Assembly (NCBI GenBank): GCA_011056555.1
Contig: DSEQ01000049.1
Location: forward strand, 1-34,768
Direction of reading: 5' to 3'
Origin: Candidatus Zixiibacteriota bacterium
Lineage (GTDB): Bacteria > Zixibacteria > MSB-5A5 > JAABVY01
DNA length: 34,768 nucleotides
Shown: positions 33,630 to 34,768 of the stretch, in pieces
Layout: each line of letters starts with the position of its first letter
Position numbering within the stretch: position 1 is the stretch's first letter
Translations under genes and position numbers: made by a program
Notes under the pieces: model-generated
The model's database searches: none
The model's input: the letters and a program-made list of their open reading frames with translations, nothing else
What the model was told of the DNA's origin: nothing

Positions 33630-34397
33630 TTATTTGCTTTTCCAGTTCTGGAGAATGCATTGTGCATGATATTCATGCATGACTATTCCGCTTAGCTTAA
33701 CCAGTTTTTCCTCGCGTGATAATTCATCTGAATTGACTATTTTGTTGATCTTTTTTAGCCATTTCTGAGCATTACCTAAATATATTTGCCCTCCTTTACC
33801 ACCAAGTATAATTAGATTTCCATTTCCGACGGCCTTTTTTAGTTTAATAGCTTCTTTTATGAGTATGCTGTCCTGGTGTTGCTTCTCCCATTGTAATTCT
33901 CGTTCGGTCTTGGGCGGTTCGAACCAGATTCCATGAGGGCCGATGACATCTCTGAATTTTATAAAAAACCCGTAATGCTCATCAAAGTATGCAGAATCGA
34001 CAAGATCCCCTCGTCTCTTGTTGAAGAAATCAAGCATCAGATTTATTGCTGAATCATAACCAACCTGTTTATAGGCGGTTGCAAAAGAGTCCAGCGCCTT
34101 TGTGACCATACCATATCTGCTTTCAGGATCAATATCTTTTACTTGAGTGGGTTCTTCACCTTTAGATAACCAGATATGATTATTAATATTCAAAGTGTCA
34201 TTTTCAACATTAATCTCATAAGGCGGCTCAAGCAGTCTGCCGTTAAGGATTATTCTGCCCGATCCTTCCTGTAAATCCGCAGAATCAGGCTCATGGTATT
34301 TTTTCTTTTCGCTGGCTTGCGAAAACCCGGATAGATATCCAAGCATTAAAAGAATCAGCACAAAAAAAGGCCAGAATTTATTCGTTCTTCCTTTCAT
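33630..34397 (-). CDS. Secreted or envelope protein of unknown function
   Basis: I start at the ATG at 34397, preceded by AGGGG, because the product then begins with a good signal peptide (MKGRTNKFWPFFVLILLMLGYLSGF, shown by basic residues then a hydrophobic run, cleavage after SQA). The mature part of about 225 residues is charged and soluble and has no family motif I recognise. A short phrase RIILNGRLLEPPYEI is followed by helical segments and by LIILGGKGGQIYLGNAQKWLK. The end, VMHEYHAQCIL, has an HExxxxC-like arrangement that is not a standard HExxH metalloprotease site. The gene overlaps its upstream neighbour by 20 bases, so the two are probably co-translated. Confidence 0.65.
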   Translation of the reverse strand: MKGRTNKFWPFFVLILLMLGYLSGFSQASEKKKYHEPDSADLQEGSGRIILNGRLLEPPYEINVENDTLNINNHIWLSKGEEPTQVKDIDPESRYGMVTKALDSFATAYKQVGYDSAINLMLDFFNKRRGDLVDSAYFDEHYGFFIKFRDVIGPHGIWFEPPKTERELQWEKQHQDSILIKEAIKLKKAVGNGNLIILGGKGGQIYLGNAQKWLKKINKIVNSDELSREEKLVKLSGIVMHEYHAQCILQNWKSK

Positions 34398-34768
34398 TGC
34401 GTTTTCCCCTTTCTTTGAATTTTGGTGGCCACATGACCACATCAAACCAGCCGACTTCTCGTGGTGATATCCACGACACCCCTGTTTGAACTAATGATAT
34501 GCTGTCTTTGGCAACCCTGATGTAATTCATCACTATAGGTATCCAGCGAGATTGTCCATGTGTCCCCTTCTCAGTCATAGAATTCCCGATATCCACCGGC
34601 CTTGCTTTGGATGAATCATTTCTTATTTCTTTTAACCATTGCCTCAGTGAGTCGGCCTGATGCTCTGACAGGGTATCCCATACTGACACGATTGAAGTGT
34701 CCGGATCTGGATATTCGCAGATCAGTTGGTATCTTCCAATCGGAATATCAGAAAATACATAGTTGCCC
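34378..34768 (-). CDS. C-terminal part of a protein with a carboxypeptidase-regulatory-like beta fold (partial)
   Basis: The frame is open from the right edge of the window to the stop at 34378; a GTG at 34689 is an internal codon, not necessarily a start. The first visible residues, GNYVFSDIPIGRYQLICEYP, follow the GxYxFxDIPxGxY pattern of carboxypeptidase-regulatory-like/Cna-B/SdrD-type beta-sandwich repeats. These are common in surface proteins. The remaining 105 residues (DTLSEHQADSLRQWL, SWISPREVGWFDVVMW) are of no family I recognise. The very C-terminus is basic (KFKERGKRNERKNE). The start and full length lie beyond the window. Confidence 0.55.
   Translation of the reverse strand, partial: GNYVFSDIPIGRYQLICEYPDPDTSIVSVWDTLSEHQADSLRQWLKEIRNDSSKARPVDIGNSMTEKGTHGQSRWIPIVMNYIRVAKDSISLVQTGVSWISPREVGWFDVVMWPPKFKERGKRNERKNE

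Noticed and set aside
34378..34689. Reading the right-edge gene as a complete 103-residue protein starting at the GTG at 34689
   Set aside because: The frame continues upstream to the window edge with a well-formed beta-repeat end, so the GTG is internal.
1..34768. CRISPR arrays, tRNA or rRNA genes, transposases, phage or toxin-antitoxin genes
   Set aside because: No spaced direct repeats, cloverleaf-like stretches or matching protein motifs were seen on either strand.

Overview
The window reads as a chromosomal segment of a Gram-negative bacterium. It has two lipoproteins with lipoboxes, an outer-membrane beta-barrel with a C-terminal Phe, an MlaE/MlaF-type lipid transporter, tRNA amidation by GatA/GatB, sigma-54 control and moderate GC. 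The mix of families and gene order would suit an FCB-group candidate phylum such as Zixibacteria. That assignment comes from recognition, not from any search, and is tentative. No tRNA, rRNA, CRISPR array, transposase or phage gene was found.

Layout. (1) 1-297: 5' part of a secreted FG-GAP-like protein (minus), cut by the window edge. (2) 493-7050: the most unusual part. A Cache-type sensor histidine kinase and an NtrC-family sigma-54 activator (minus) are followed by a secreted helical-repeat protein and an outer-membrane barrel (minus), and are divergent from a lipoprotein with GxFxGxW-like repeats (plus). A near-perfect sigma-54 promoter precedes the lipoprotein gene and a degenerate one precedes the helical-repeat gene. 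Both have a matching dyad, TTGTAC-N6-GTACAA or a one-base variant, about 95-115 bp upstream. I read this as a self-contained envelope-sensing regulon. (3) 7116-8825: prs-rplY operon (minus). (4) 9174-14096: lipoprotein S9 peptidase, an nfeD-slipin membrane pair closed by a strong terminator, and an isochorismatase-like hydrolase. (5) 14157-21458: glnA-gatA-gatB-purN-purC-purH, tightly packed with several overlaps, joining glutamine synthesis to tRNA amidation and purine synthesis. (6) 21524-28336: DUF494/Smg, coaBC, family 4 uracil-DNA glycosylase, dnaB, mlaE, mlaF, radA. (7) 28351-33519: flavin reductase-like protein, tgt, yajC, def, fmt, rng. (8) 33520-34768: a convergent hairpin-rich spacer, then two minus-strand genes of unknown function; the upstream one runs off the window.

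Most genes from 9 kb to 33.5 kb are conserved housekeeping genes whose catalytic residues look intact. The novelty lies in the sigma-54 module at the left, in the unrecognised envelope proteins at both ends, and in missing partners (no gatC, no mlaD, no secDF beside yajC).
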